Numbered from the stretch's first letter, positions 16,087-25,358 are shown. The stretch is DNA of 37,146 nt from Candidatus Aminicenantota bacterium (GCA_011772425.1 WVZO01000120.1:21662-58807), one strand, 5' to 3'. Notes: generated from the sequence alone by a model not told the origin. Translations and numbers: made by a program.

Positions 16087-17717
16087 CAACAACAAAGGAA
16101 AATACACAGGCTGTGGCGAATACCAATTTTTTAAATACCGGAAGCCGGTACAAAGGTCTGTTGGGTTGGATTTTTTCTACAGACCACAAGCGCATCGGAA
16201 TTCTTTACCTGGTATCTATTCTCACTTTTTTTGTGGTGGGAGTGACCATTGGTTTGCTGATGCGGTTGGAGCTGATCGCCCCAGGGCCCACTATTGTGAA
16301 TCCCGATACCTATAACGCTTTTTTTACCCTTCACGGCGTGATTATGATATTTTTGTTTATCATCCCGGGAATCCCGGCGACACTGGGAAATTTTTTCTTG
16401 CCGATGCAGATTGGAGCACCGGATGTGGCGTTTCCCCGGCTGAACCTGCTGTCCTGGTGGTTGTTCATTATTGGAGCTGTTATTGCTATTTTCTCTCTTT
16501 TCAGCGGCGGCGGCGCGCCGGATACCGGGTGGACCTTTTATGCGCCATACAGCATTAAAACCGGTACCAATGTGACCATGGCTGTGTTTGGTGCGTTTGT
16601 GATGGGTTTTTCCTCCATTCTTACCGGGCTGAATTTTATTGTTACCATCCACCGGATGCGTGCCAAAGGCATGCGGTGGTTCCGGCTGCCGCTGTTTGCC
16701 TGGGGTCATTACGCCACCGCCTGGATTCAAGTCCTGGCAACGCCGGTGCTGAGTATTACACTACTGCTGGTAGTGGTGGAACGCTGGATGAACCTGGGAC
16801 TTTTTGATCCGGCCAAAGGGGGTGACCCCCTGCTCTATCAACATCTATTCTGGATTTACTCTCATCCGGCGGTTTATATCATGATCTTGCCGGCCATGGG
16901 TATCGTGTCGGAAATTATTCCTACGTTCAGCCGCCAGAGAATTTACGGGTACAAAGCCATTGCCTTTTCCAGCCTTGCTATCGCCTTTGTGGGCTACCTG
17001 GTATGGGGACACCATATGTATACCAGCGGCATGAGCGATACGGCCCGTTGGATTTTCTCTTTGCTTACATTCTTAGTGGCGGTTCCCAGCGGTGTGAAAG
17101 TATTTAACTGGATTGCTACCCTCTATAAAGGTTCTATCAAACTGGAACCACCGCTGCTGTTCACATTTACTTTTATTTTCCTTTTTTCAATCGGGGGGTT
17201 AACCGGGCTGGTCCAGGGCGCATTAGCCACTGATATCTACCTGCACGACACCTATTTTATTGTGGGCCATTTTCATTATGTCATGTTCGGTGGTACGGCA
17301 TTTGCTTTGTTTGCCGGGTTGCTGTACTGGCTGCCGAAAATTACAGGGAAGATGTACAATAAAAAACCCATTTATCGCAGTTGGTTCCTTCTTTTTATCG
17401 GTTTTAACCTGCTCTATTTCTCCATGCTGATATTGGGATGGTTGGGTATGCCCCGGCGCTACTATGATTATCTGCCCCGGTTTCATCCCCTTCACCTGAC
17501 TTCTACGATTGGTTCGTGGATACTGGTAACCGGTTTGATTATTTTCTTTGTGACACTTTTGCGGTCTTTGAAAAGAGGCGATTCTGCCGGCCCCAACCCC
17601 TGGGGTGGGACTACGCTGGAATGGCAAACCTCTTCGCCGCCGCCCCATGAAAATTTCCTCGAACCGCCAGTGGTAGACCATGACCCTTACAATTACGATG
17701 AACACCAACGGAGGTAA
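16083..17717 (+). CDS. ctaD: Cytochrome c oxidase subunit I (A2-type heme-copper oxidase)
   Basis: 544 residues, twelve membrane helices; the catalytic subunit reducing O2 to water with proton pumping. Low-spin heme ligands are His84 and His398. CuB ligands are His261, His310 and His311, with Tyr265 as the cross-linked tyrosine, and the heme a3 ligand is His396. Helix VI reads WIYSHPAVYIMILP: the A1-type Glu is missing and the YS pair marks an A2-type oxidase, as in Rhodothermus marinus caa3. Asp114 (D-channel entrance) and Lys339 (K-channel) are kept. The start overlaps sco by ATGA. The order I-III-IV-II is unusual because CtaC normally comes first. Confidence 0.97.
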   Translation: MTTTKENTQAVANTNFLNTGSRYKGLLGWIFSTDHKRIGILYLVSILTFFVVGVTIGLLMRLELIAPGPTIVNPDTYNAFFTLHGVIMIFLFIIPGIPATLGNFFLPMQIGAPDVAFPRLNLLSWWLFIIGAVIAIFSLFSGGGAPDTGWTFYAPYSIKTGTNVTMAVFGAFVMGFSSILTGLNFIVTIHRMRAKGMRWFRLPLFAWGHYATAWIQVLATPVLSITLLLVVVERWMNLGLFDPAKGGDPLLYQHLFWIYSHPAVYIMILPAMGIVSEIIPTFSRQRIYGYKAIAFSSLAIAFVGYLVWGHHMYTSGMSDTARWIFSLLTFLVAVPSGVKVFNWIATLYKGSIKLEPPLLFTFTFIFLFSIGGLTGLVQGALATDIYLHDTYFIVGHFHYVMFGGTAFALFAGLLYWLPKITGKMYNKKPIYRSWFLLFIGFNLLYFSMLILGWLGMPRRYYDYLPRFHPLHLTSTIGSWILVTGLIIFFVTLLRSLKRGDSAGPNPWGGTTLEWQTSSPPPHENFLEPPVVDHDPYNYDEHQRR

Positions 17718-17731
17718 GGAGGTAAACGTCC

Positions 17732-18382
17732 ATGACTACGACAACGGCCACTGAATCTCTTTCCCATGTTCATCGGGATCATACCGGTGCTCGCATCGGT
17801 ATGTGGTTGTTTCTCTTTACTGAAATCCTTTTGTTTGGCGGCCTGTTTCTACTCTATGCGGTTTACCGGTCCAAATTTTCCGGAGACTTCCATTTTTGTG
17901 CCGGGGACCTGGACACGTTCCTCGGGGCCGTTAACACAGCAATTCTATTGACCAGCAGCCTGACCATGGTACTGGCTGTGGCCGGCCTGGAAAAGAAAAA
18001 TCGGAAACTGGCATCATTGTTTTTAGGTCTCACGATTTTTCTCGGGTTTGTTTTTTTAGTTAATAAATTTTTCGAATGGTCAGCCAAAATTGGACACGGC
18101 ATTTTTCCCGACTCTGTGGTACTTCAGAGCCACCCGGTCGGTGAAAATATTTTTTACAGTCTCTATTACCTGATGACCGGACTTCATGGGCTTCATGTGG
18201 TGATTGGCATGGTGATATTGTCGGTAATGATCGTTTTCATATCGCGAACCAGGAAAACCAATACAGGACCGGGGGAGGAGCTTGACCGGCAAAGCATCCA
18301 ACTGGAAAACTCCGGTCTTTATTGGCACCTGGTGGATATTATCTGGATTTTTCTCTTCCCCCTATTTTACCTGGTTACGTAA
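17732..18382 (+). CDS. ctaE: Cytochrome c oxidase subunit III
   Basis: 216 residues with five predicted membrane helices, the short form typical of caa3 and quinol oxidases lacking the first two helices. Family segments are GMWLFLFTEILLFGGLF near 23-39, GLHGLHVVIGM near 148-158 and the end WHLVDIIWIFLFPLFYL. It stabilises subunit I and its proton channel. It starts 14 bp after ctaD with GGAGG at 17719-17723. Confidence 0.95.
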   Translation: MTTTTATESLSHVHRDHTGARIGMWLFLFTEILLFGGLFLLYAVYRSKFSGDFHFCAGDLDTFLGAVNTAILLTSSLTMVLAVAGLEKKNRKLASLFLGLTIFLGFVFLVNKFFEWSAKIGHGIFPDSVVLQSHPVGENIFYSLYYLMTGLHGLHVVIGMVILSVMIVFISRTRKTNTGPGEELDRQSIQLENSGLYWHLVDIIWIFLFPLFYLVT

Positions 18383-18396
18383 CGGAGGATGAAGGA

Positions 18397-18696
18397 ATGG
18401 ATGAAAACACAGAGAAAAAAAATATAAAACATGCGCGGCCTTTTTCTCATTACCTGTTAATCTGGTTCGGCCTGTTAATACTCACCGGCCTGACCGTTAC
18501 AGTAGCTGGGTTGAACCTGGGACAGTTGAGTGTACTGGGGGCTATTGCCATTGCAGCAGTGAAAAGCACATTGGTGGTTCTCTTTTTCATGCACATTAAG
18601 TATGAAGACAGGGTATTTAAAATTTTTTTGGGTGTGGCGATTTTAACACTGGTGGTCATCATGGTGTTGACCTTTGCAGATGTATCGTTTCGATAA
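18397..18696 (+). CDS. ctaF: Cytochrome c oxidase subunit IV
   Basis: 99 residues from ATG 18397, preceded by GGAGG at 18384-18388. An upstream frame into ctaE is rejected. It has three predicted membrane helices and the typical subunit IV signature KSTLVVLFFMHIKYE, in which the MH pair is near-invariant. It is an accessory subunit of bacterial caa3-type and related oxidases. It lies 14 bp after ctaE and 15 bp before ctaC. Confidence 0.92.
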   Translation: MDENTEKKNIKHARPFSHYLLIWFGLLILTGLTVTVAGLNLGQLSVLGAIAIAAVKSTLVVLFFMHIKYEDRVFKIFLGVAILTLVVIMVLTFADVSFR

Positions 18697-18711
18697 AACG
18701 TGAGGTGAAGG

Positions 18712-19641
18712 ATGTATACAGTAGGATCAACCGTTTCCGAAGCGGTGGACAACGTCTTTTTGTTTATTATTATTATATCCGTTATCCTTTTATTGGTTGT
18801 AACGTTCCTGATGATTTTTTTTGCTGTTAAGTACAACCGAAAAAAACATCCACAATCCGAACCGGTGAAACAGAAAACCTGGCTCGAAATCGTGTGGACT
18901 GTAATCCCTGTCATCCTGGTTTTAGCAATGTTTTTTTATGGTTATAAAGGTTTCTTATTGATCCGGCAGGTACCGGAGGATGCATTAAAGATAAAAGTGA
19001 CGGGCCGTATGTGGGACTGGTCGTTTGAATATGAAAACGGGAAACGCACAGACAAGCTCTACGTACCGGTGGGACAAAACGTCAAACTGCTGATGAAATC
19101 CGTGGATGTGATTCACAGTTTTTATATCCCGGTGTTTCGGATTAAAGAGGACCTGGTGCCGGGCAAGGAGACGTATTTGTGGTTTAAGCCTCAAACCGTG
19201 GGTCCTGCGGATATTTTTTGTGCGGAATACTGCGGCCAGCGCCACGCATTTATGATGTCCCAGGTCATGGTAATGGAAAAAGAGGAATTCGAAAAATGGT
19301 ACCAGTATGACGAAAAAAGTCAGGCAGAAGCACAAATGGAGGAATTAAAAAGAATCCCTGCTGTGAAGCTGATGGATGACTACGGCTGTCTGAGCTGCCA
19401 TTCCATCGATGACTCCAAAGGAGAGCACATTCCCTTAAAAGGAATTTTCGGTCAGAAAAAGATTGTTATTAAAGATGGCAAAGAGATAGAAATAGTGGTG
19501 GATGAGGCCTATCTAAGAAGAGCTCTCCTGGAACCGGGCGCCGAAGTGGTAAAGGGGCAGATCAACCAGATGGAACCTGCTACGGATTTGTCTGAAAAAG
19601 AATTGCAGATGATTATCGACTTTTTAAAAGAGCATAAATGA
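18712..19641 (+). CDS. ctaC: Cytochrome c oxidase subunit II with fused cytochrome c (caa3-type)
   Basis: 309 residues. Two N-terminal membrane helices (about 15-40 and 60-82) are followed by the cupredoxin domain. The CuA site is complete: His135, Cys170, Glu172, Cys174, His178 and Met181. A C-terminal cytochrome c domain carries CLSCH (Cys226, Cys229, His230), with Met287 in QINQMEP as the likely axial ligand. This fusion defines a caa3 oxidase, accepting electrons without a separate soluble cytochrome. No lipobox is seen. It overlaps ctaB by ATGA. Placing CtaC after I, III and IV departs from the common order. Confidence 0.96.
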   Translation: MYTVGSTVSEAVDNVFLFIIIISVILLLVVTFLMIFFAVKYNRKKHPQSEPVKQKTWLEIVWTVIPVILVLAMFFYGYKGFLLIRQVPEDALKIKVTGRMWDWSFEYENGKRTDKLYVPVGQNVKLLMKSVDVIHSFYIPVFRIKEDLVPGKETYLWFKPQTVGPADIFCAEYCGQRHAFMMSQVMVMEKEEFEKWYQYDEKSQAEAQMEELKRIPAVKLMDDYGCLSCHSIDDSKGEHIPLKGIFGQKKIVIKDGKEIEIVVDEAYLRRALLEPGAEVVKGQINQMEPATDLSEKELQMIIDFLKEHK

Positions 19642-20501
19642 AATTGTTGAAGGAATTGATGGCATTGACAAAGATACGAGTGGTGTTGTTGTCTACTTTT
19701 TCAGGAATTACCGGGTTTGTTGTAGCGGCTGCCGATATTTCACTCCAGGTAATCGTATTTGCTGTGCCTTTGTTTATGCTGGCCTCGGGTTCGGCAGCAC
19801 TGAATCAATACCAGGAACATTGGTCGGACCGGTTGATGGACCGTACCAAACATCGCCCCATCCCTGCGGGCCAACTAAAACCCAAAATCAGTCTCATTAT
19901 TTCAGCGGTTTTGATTATGGGTGGTCTTTTAATGCTTATTTTTAATTTTGGGTTGATTCCGGCAGGACTGGGGTTTGGTGCGGTTGTGTTTTATAATGGG
20001 ATGTATACCTATTTAAAGCGTGTTACTGCATTTGCCGCGGTTCCCGGTGCCCTGGTTGGTGCGCTGCCGCCTGCTGTGGGCTGGACTGCCGCTGGCGGTG
20101 CGGTTGATTCTCCTACCCTGCTGGGACTCATGTTCTTTTTTTACTTATGGCAGATTCCTCATTTCTGGCTTTTTATGGGGATTCATGCCAACGATTATAA
20201 GAAAGCCGGTTTCCCTTCCCTGGGAGATACGTTTACTTCCTGTCAATTGGCGCGTATTACTTTTACCTGGATTTTTGCCACTGCCTGTGCCGGTATGCTG
20301 TTCCCGTTGTTTGGGATGTTCAATCACACCATTTCCTTTGTCTTTTTGTTAGGATTGACTATATGGCTGGGATTGGATACCCTGCCGCTGTTAAAAAAAC
20401 AATTAACCGTTGTCCCGGTTTTCCGCCGGGCGTTTGTACATATTAATATTTTTGCCTTATTAATTATGGTGATACTGATCATCGATCATGGGATAATATG
20501 A
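19638..20501 (+). CDS. ctaB: Protoheme IX farnesyltransferase (heme O synthase)
   Basis: 287 residues, a UbiA-family polytopic membrane enzyme that adds farnesyl diphosphate to heme b to make heme O, the precursor of heme A. The prenyl-binding region is NQYQEHWSDRLMDRTKHRP (56-74), an Asn/Asp-rich motif matching N-x3-D...M-x-RT-x-RP. The later LPPAVGW and FYLWQIPHFW segments are also family hallmarks. The start overlaps ctaC. A heme A synthase (CtaA) is not in the window. Confidence 0.95.
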   Translation: MKLLKELMALTKIRVVLLSTFSGITGFVVAAADISLQVIVFAVPLFMLASGSAALNQYQEHWSDRLMDRTKHRPIPAGQLKPKISLIISAVLIMGGLLMLIFNFGLIPAGLGFGAVVFYNGMYTYLKRVTAFAAVPGALVGALPPAVGWTAAGGAVDSPTLLGLMFFFYLWQIPHFWLFMGIHANDYKKAGFPSLGDTFTSCQLARITFTWIFATACAGMLFPLFGMFNHTISFVFLLGLTIWLGLDTLPLLKKQLTVVPVFRRAFVHINIFALLIMVILIIDHGII

Positions 20502-20513
20502 ATGATATTTTGA

Positions 20514-20677
20514 ACCACGAAGCCACGAAGGACACGAAGGTACACGAAGAGAAGAGAAGAAAGATAATGGTATCAATGGGAAATACCCTTATGAAGCATA
20601 GTACGATGGCTGACCGTGAATCAAAAGCTTTTGCGGGGGGTCCAGGGGGGCAGTTTTCTCGAAAAGAGCCCCCCTGG
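20514..20677 (+). repeat. Composite dispersed element, copy B
   Basis: The same three parts as 4394-4564: a CCACGAAGGACACGAAGG tract (20514-20552), a linker with GGCTGACCGTG, the palindrome CAAAAGCTTTTG (20622-20633), then hairpin arms at 20642-20651 and 20668-20677, identical to copy A. It interrupts the operon between ctaB and the next gene without an obvious terminator T-tract. Confidence 0.87.
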
Positions 20678-20697
20678 CAAAAAAAAGGAATAATACT

Positions 20698-22050
20698 ATG
20701 GATGCTGTAAATAATCTTTTAACACCGCCGGGTTTTAAATTTCTTCATTTGATTTCATACCTGGTTTATTTTATGTTGTTGTTTCATCTTCCTTATATGG
20801 GGATGGTGTTGGGGTCATCGGTATTTTCGGTGGCTTACCGTAAATGGAAACCCGAACTTTCAAATGATTTTATTAAACTGGCATTAGGAGAAACCGCCAA
20901 ACCGTGGATATGGATTGGGTTTGGTCTTCTTCCCCCTGTTTCGCTGGCCTTTTTGTATAAACTGCTTTTATTTAACACCCCTATTTCTATTCACCTTTAC
21001 TTGCTGCGCATTTTGGTACTCCTGGTGGTGGGATTTGTTTTACTTACTTTTTATTCTACTGCTGAAAAGTGGCTGGTGCCTAAAATCCTGAAAAATAAAA
21101 ACCTGGTGCTGCTGGCTGGCGGTGCTGCGGTGTTACTGCTAATGGGTTACTGTTTTCATTTGGTCAATCTTATGGCGTTACTGGTTTTCCCGGAGAAATG
21201 GCCGTTTCTCAAATTCCTGGTGCCTTTTCCTTTATTTTCCATCACACCGGTGATTCATTTTGGTGGATTTTTATTTCTTTCGTTTATAATGACCGGTGCA
21301 GCGATATTGTTTTTTTATTACAAATGGCCGGAGAGGCGGTTGTCCGAAGACACGCCCCATTACAATTTCCTTAAGTATCATGGTTATGGTCTTTTGTTGG
21401 CAGGGGCGCTGCTGATGCCGCTGGTTATTTTCTGGGACCTTTATACGCTTCCCGGTTATTCCCTGTCGATCAGTGTTTTTGTTATATCCGCCTTAATTGT
21501 GCTGGTCTTGTTTTTAATCCTGGCAGCCGCGGCAGTGATGATTAAGAATTACAATACCCCGGTTCCCCGTTTTAGCGTTATTGTTTTCTTGTTGGCGCTG
21601 CTGCTCTTTGGTTTGGTAATTGGTAAAGACCGTACATTACAGGCCAATTCCAGCCGGGAAACCATTGCCGTATTAACGAGCGATGCACAAAAAGCCAGGA
21701 ATGAGATCATTGCCCAACGCGAGGAGATTTATGCCAAATCCATGAAGATCGATGAAAAACTGGGAGAACAGATATACAATGAACGCTGTACAGCCTGCCA
21801 CAGTTTCGATCGAAAAATCTATGGCCCCCCTTTTAACAGCGTGCTGCCTCAATATATAAATAAACAGGACGAACTGATCGCGTTCCTCAAGAACCCCAAA
21901 AGGGTGAATCCCGAATATCCAGCCATGCCTAACCCCGGGCTTACTACCATACAAATTAAATCGGTGGTGAAATTCTTGATGATAAAGATGGGGGTTACCA
22001 CACCGGAAACACCGGAGACACCAAAAGAAAAAGGAGACAAAGGAGAATAA
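20698..22050 (+). CDS. Polytopic membrane protein with C-terminal cytochrome c domain
   Basis: 450 residues: about eight membrane helices to residue 308, then a periplasmic monoheme cytochrome c domain with CTACH (Cys364, Cys367, His368) and Met410 in YPAMPNPGL as the probable sixth ligand. The C-terminus is Thr/Pro/Lys-rich. The membrane half has several conserved-looking histidines (30, 154, 187, 221) but no family I can name. It sits between the caa3 genes and actA. The usual monoheme cytochrome ActE is absent from this cluster, so this protein may supply the exit heme between complex III and the oxidase. That role is inference from position and domain content. Confidence 0.75.
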   Translation: MDAVNNLLTPPGFKFLHLISYLVYFMLLFHLPYMGMVLGSSVFSVAYRKWKPELSNDFIKLALGETAKPWIWIGFGLLPPVSLAFLYKLLLFNTPISIHLYLLRILVLLVVGFVLLTFYSTAEKWLVPKILKNKNLVLLAGGAAVLLLMGYCFHLVNLMALLVFPEKWPFLKFLVPFPLFSITPVIHFGGFLFLSFIMTGAAILFFYYKWPERRLSEDTPHYNFLKYHGYGLLLAGALLMPLVIFWDLYTLPGYSLSISVFVISALIVLVLFLILAAAAVMIKNYNTPVPRFSVIVFLLALLLFGLVIGKDRTLQANSSRETIAVLTSDAQKARNEIIAQREEIYAKSMKIDEKLGEQIYNERCTACHSFDRKIYGPPFNSVLPQYINKQDELIAFLKNPKRVNPEYPAMPNPGLTTIQIKSVVKFLMIKMGVTTPETPETPKEKGDKGE

Positions 22051-22051
22051 C

Positions 22052-22567
22052 GTGGTTAAAAAAATAATCATATCCCTGCTGTTTACCGGTCTTTTATTTT
22101 TCGGTATCCTGATAGTGGCAGGACTTGGGTTTCTCTGGTATTCCACCGAAGCAAAACCAACTCAACCCATTGCCTACAGCCATAACATCCATATCGAGAA
22201 AGTGGGACTCGAATGCGACCACTGCCACCAATACGCGGAACAATCACCCCAGGCCGGTGTACCGGCTGTGGAAGTTTGTGCGGAGTGCCACGAGGATGTG
22301 GCTGCAGACCGGCCGGAGATCAAAAAGCTAATGGCTTACTGGAATAAAAAAGAACCCATCCCCTGGAACAAAGTGCATAATTTAGGCTGGCATGTTTACT
22401 TTACGCATAAACGCCATATTAAGGCCAATATCGATTGCAGCTATTGCCACGGCGAAGTCAAAGCCATGAGCACCGTACGAAAAGTACGCTCCCTGGAAAT
22501 GGGCTGGTGCGTCACCTGCCACCGCAAAAACAACGCACCCACAGATTGTTTAACATGCCATAAGTAA
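22052..22567 (+). CDS. actA: ActA, pentaheme cytochrome c of alternative complex III
   Basis: 171 residues with a GTG start and AGGAGA at 22041-22046. One N-terminal membrane anchor (about 5-30) precedes five CxxCH heme sites: Cys55-His59, Cys76-His80, Cys129-His133, Cys153-His157 and Cys166-His170. Five hemes plus an anchor in front of actB is the signature of ActA, which relays electrons on the periplasmic face. It is shorter than Rhodothermus ActA. It lies 10 bp ahead of actB. Confidence 0.9.
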   Translation: MVKKIIISLLFTGLLFFGILIVAGLGFLWYSTEAKPTQPIAYSHNIHIEKVGLECDHCHQYAEQSPQAGVPAVEVCAECHEDVAADRPEIKKLMAYWNKKEPIPWNKVHNLGWHVYFTHKRHIKANIDCSYCHGEVKAMSTVRKVRSLEMGWCVTCHRKNNAPTDCLTCHK

Positions 22568-22577
22568 AGGATAAAAG

Positions 22578-25322
22578 ATGAAGCGACGAGATTTTTTTAA
22601 GATAATGGGCATAGCCTCCAGTGCTGCATTGAGTGCCTGCAAAGTAAACAATGCCGACAAAAAACTGCTGCCGTACCTGGTTCCGCCGGAAGAAGGAATT
22701 ATACCCGGCGTGCCTCGATATGTGCGCAGCACCTGTATGGAATGCCCTGCCAATTGTGGAATAAATATAAAGATACGGGATGACCAGCCCGTGAAATTAG
22801 AAGGTAATCCCGGTCATCCGATTAATAAAGGTGCGCTGTGCATGAGAGGACAGGCGTCGCTGGCGCGGCTCTACCACCCGGACCGCATTAAACAACCCCT
22901 GTTAAGAGGAGAAGATTTAAAATTAAAACCGGTTTCCTGGGAAGAAGCAGCAAAAACACTGCAAAACGCCCTGGAAGATCCCCTGGCAAAGACACTGCGA
23001 AAGGTATACGTGAGCTCACGAACCACCGGAACCCTGAATCAATTGATCGATGAGTTCTGTAAAGAAAAAAACCTGGAACGACTCAAAGATGTGGAAATCT
23101 ATCATCACGGCGCTGTCAAACAAGCCTATCAAAAGCTTTTTAATATGCCTGTTATTCCCCATTTTCGCATCGACAAATGCGATGTACTTGTTACAGTTGG
23201 GGCAGATATCTTTGAGACCTTTTTAAGCCCGGTGGAATTCGGCAGGCAATATGCCGAAGCCGGGAAGAATAACCATATCAAATGGCATCATATTGAGCCG
23301 TACCTGACAATAACCGGCGCATCGGCAGATCAGCGCGCGGTTGTTAACCCCGGCAGCGAACCTTATTTATTGGCGTTCCTGCTTCATCATATCCCGCATC
23401 GCCAACCAATACCGGGAAAAATAATGAACCAGGTCCCGGAGTACTCGCAGGATAAAGTGGCTGAAATGACCGGGATGAAGCAAGAAGAAATCCACGCCAT
23501 TATCAAAGCGTTGCAAAGTGCCAATCAGCCTTTGATTATGTGCGGTGGAATTTCCACCACCAAATGCAATGGCTCTATCACTGCCTATTACACTGGTTTG
23601 CTCCAGTGGGCGCTGGGCATGATGGGGACAACCGTTGATTTCGATCATGCCTACAATGATGATAACGTCGGTACCATCGGTAACTTTATCGAATTTGGGA
23701 ATGCTTGCGATGATTTTAAAATCGCGGTTGCATTCTTTTCCCGGCTCCATGGTTTCACAGCCATGCCCGCCTTTGTGGATGTGATGAAAAAGGCCTGGTT
23801 TAAAGTTGCCATTACAGATATGCCCGGCCCCATGACGGAAATTTGCAACCTGGTACTGCCGCTCTCCCATCCCCTGGAATCCTGGGGCGATGCCGAACAC
23901 CAAAAAGGGCTTAAATCCATAGTCCAACCAGTTATCAAGCCCCTCCATGATACCAAAAGCGAAGGGGATATCTTATTGTACCTGATGGGCAAAGAGACCG
24001 CTTACCGGGATTACCTGGCGAAACACTGGCAGGGAATGGATGAGAAGTGGATTGAGCAAGGATATAAAACATCGGAGGTGGAACCCCAACCCGTCCGGTT
24101 GGCAGGTGAGGTAAAATTGGAAAAACCCGCAGCTCCTTATAAAAAGGATTGCCTGTTTATTGTCCCCTCTCTTCGGGGTTATGACGGCAGAAGTTCGGAC
24201 ATTGCCTTGCTTAAAGAAATCCCGGACCCTCTTACTGCTGTTTCTTATGGACGGTGGATTTCTATTTCTTCTTCTGAGGCCCGGAAGAGAAACCTGGCCG
24301 CTGGAGACATAGTGAAGATTGAAACCATTTTGGGTGATATAAAAGGGCCTGTCTATTTATCTCCGGGGCTTACCCCGGGAATTATGACCATTCCTATCGA
24401 TGCCTTAGAGGGCACCGATATGCAGGTGGAGCGTGGAAGCGGGGAATTTATGTTTTGCCTGGAGGACGTGAAACTTACTAAAACCGGTGAAACCACCCGG
24501 CAGGTGGTGTTGGCCGGTGCAACCAAAACCGGTGGGCGGGGGATACTTCCTCACCTGGAAAAACACGACCATCCCCACGAATACAAACGTCACACTCTTT
24601 ACCCGCCTCATGAACATAAAGATTACCGGTGGGGCATGGTGATCGACCTGGATGCTTGTATCGGGTGTTCTGCTTGTGTGGCTGCTTGTTACATTGAAAA
24701 CAATATACCTGTGGTTGGCAAAGTGGAGCACCTGAGAGGCCGGGAAATGTCCTGGCTGCGCATCGAGCCTTACTATAACAACCCGGCACAGCCGGAGTTT
24801 GTGCCCATGCTGTGTCAGCAGTGTGACAATGCACCCTGTGAAACGGTATGTCCTGTTTTTGCCACGTACCATAACCCTGAAGGACTGAATGCCCAGGTTT
24901 ACAACCGGTGTGTAGGCACGCGGTACTGTGCCAATAACTGCCCCTATAAAGTCCGGCGTTTTAACTGGTTCGACTGTTCCAATTCGCTCCCGCTTTACCA
25001 GGCCTTTAATCCCGATCTGTCAGTGCGGCCTAAAGGTGTAATGGAAAAATGCACCTTTTGCATTCAGCGGATCCGGTATGCCAAAGACCGGGCAAAGGAT
25101 GAAAAGCGACTGGTCAAAGATGGTGAAATTATTCCTGCCTGTGCTCAAACCTGTCCGACTGGAGCCATTACCTTTGGCAACCTGATGGACCCCAATTCAA
25201 AAGTCAGCCAACTGGCAAAATCCAGAGATACCTACCGCATCCAGGAGCAATTGGGCACCGAACCCGCGATTTATTATTTAAAAGCCACAAAGGGAAGAAA
25301 GGCCGCTGCGCGGCACCTTTAA
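22578..25322 (+). CDS. actB: ActB, iron-sulfur/molybdopterin-oxidoreductase-like subunit of alternative complex III
   Basis: 914 residues, a fusion of a Mo-oxidoreductase-like B1 part (about 40-680) and a ferredoxin-like B2 part (about 685-900). The N-terminus RRDFFKIMG with LSAC at 18-21 suggests Tat export and a lipidated Cys21. B2 has four cluster motifs: Cys694/697/700/704, Cys746/749/754/758, Cys778/784/788 with Thr781 in place of a Cys (the 3Fe-4S position typical of ActB), and Cys825/828/855/859. The B1 part keeps C-x2-C-x3-C (53, 56, 60) plus Cys88, which ActB proteins normally lack. No molybdenum ligand region is recognisable, so B1 is probably not a Mo enzyme. Confidence 0.9.
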   Translation: MKRRDFFKIMGIASSAALSACKVNNADKKLLPYLVPPEEGIIPGVPRYVRSTCMECPANCGINIKIRDDQPVKLEGNPGHPINKGALCMRGQASLARLYHPDRIKQPLLRGEDLKLKPVSWEEAAKTLQNALEDPLAKTLRKVYVSSRTTGTLNQLIDEFCKEKNLERLKDVEIYHHGAVKQAYQKLFNMPVIPHFRIDKCDVLVTVGADIFETFLSPVEFGRQYAEAGKNNHIKWHHIEPYLTITGASADQRAVVNPGSEPYLLAFLLHHIPHRQPIPGKIMNQVPEYSQDKVAEMTGMKQEEIHAIIKALQSANQPLIMCGGISTTKCNGSITAYYTGLLQWALGMMGTTVDFDHAYNDDNVGTIGNFIEFGNACDDFKIAVAFFSRLHGFTAMPAFVDVMKKAWFKVAITDMPGPMTEICNLVLPLSHPLESWGDAEHQKGLKSIVQPVIKPLHDTKSEGDILLYLMGKETAYRDYLAKHWQGMDEKWIEQGYKTSEVEPQPVRLAGEVKLEKPAAPYKKDCLFIVPSLRGYDGRSSDIALLKEIPDPLTAVSYGRWISISSSEARKRNLAAGDIVKIETILGDIKGPVYLSPGLTPGIMTIPIDALEGTDMQVERGSGEFMFCLEDVKLTKTGETTRQVVLAGATKTGGRGILPHLEKHDHPHEYKRHTLYPPHEHKDYRWGMVIDLDACIGCSACVAACYIENNIPVVGKVEHLRGREMSWLRIEPYYNNPAQPEFVPMLCQQCDNAPCETVCPVFATYHNPEGLNAQVYNRCVGTRYCANNCPYKVRRFNWFDCSNSLPLYQAFNPDLSVRPKGVMEKCTFCIQRIRYAKDRAKDEKRLVKDGEIIPACAQTCPTGAITFGNLMDPNSKVSQLAKSRDTYRIQEQLGTEPAIYYLKATKGRKAAARHL

Positions 25323-25324
25323 AA

Positions 25325-25358
25325 ATTTAGCCACGAAGGTACACGAAGAAACACGAAT
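25325..25358 (+). repeat. CGAAGG dispersed unit between actB and actC
   Basis: TTAGCCACGAAGGTACACGAAG and a further ACACGAA unit fill the 65-bp gap, ending just before the actC Shine-Dalgarno (AGGAAGAAAGG). It shows that these units insert inside operons without stopping transcription of the downstream genes. Confidence 0.8.

Noticed and set aside
16131..16730. Long minus-strand frame opposite subunit I of the oxidase
   Set aside because: It is antisense to a clearly conserved gene; the residues are biased towards His/Gln/Lys as expected for a shadow frame. The same applies to 29261-29863 opposite the propeller gene.
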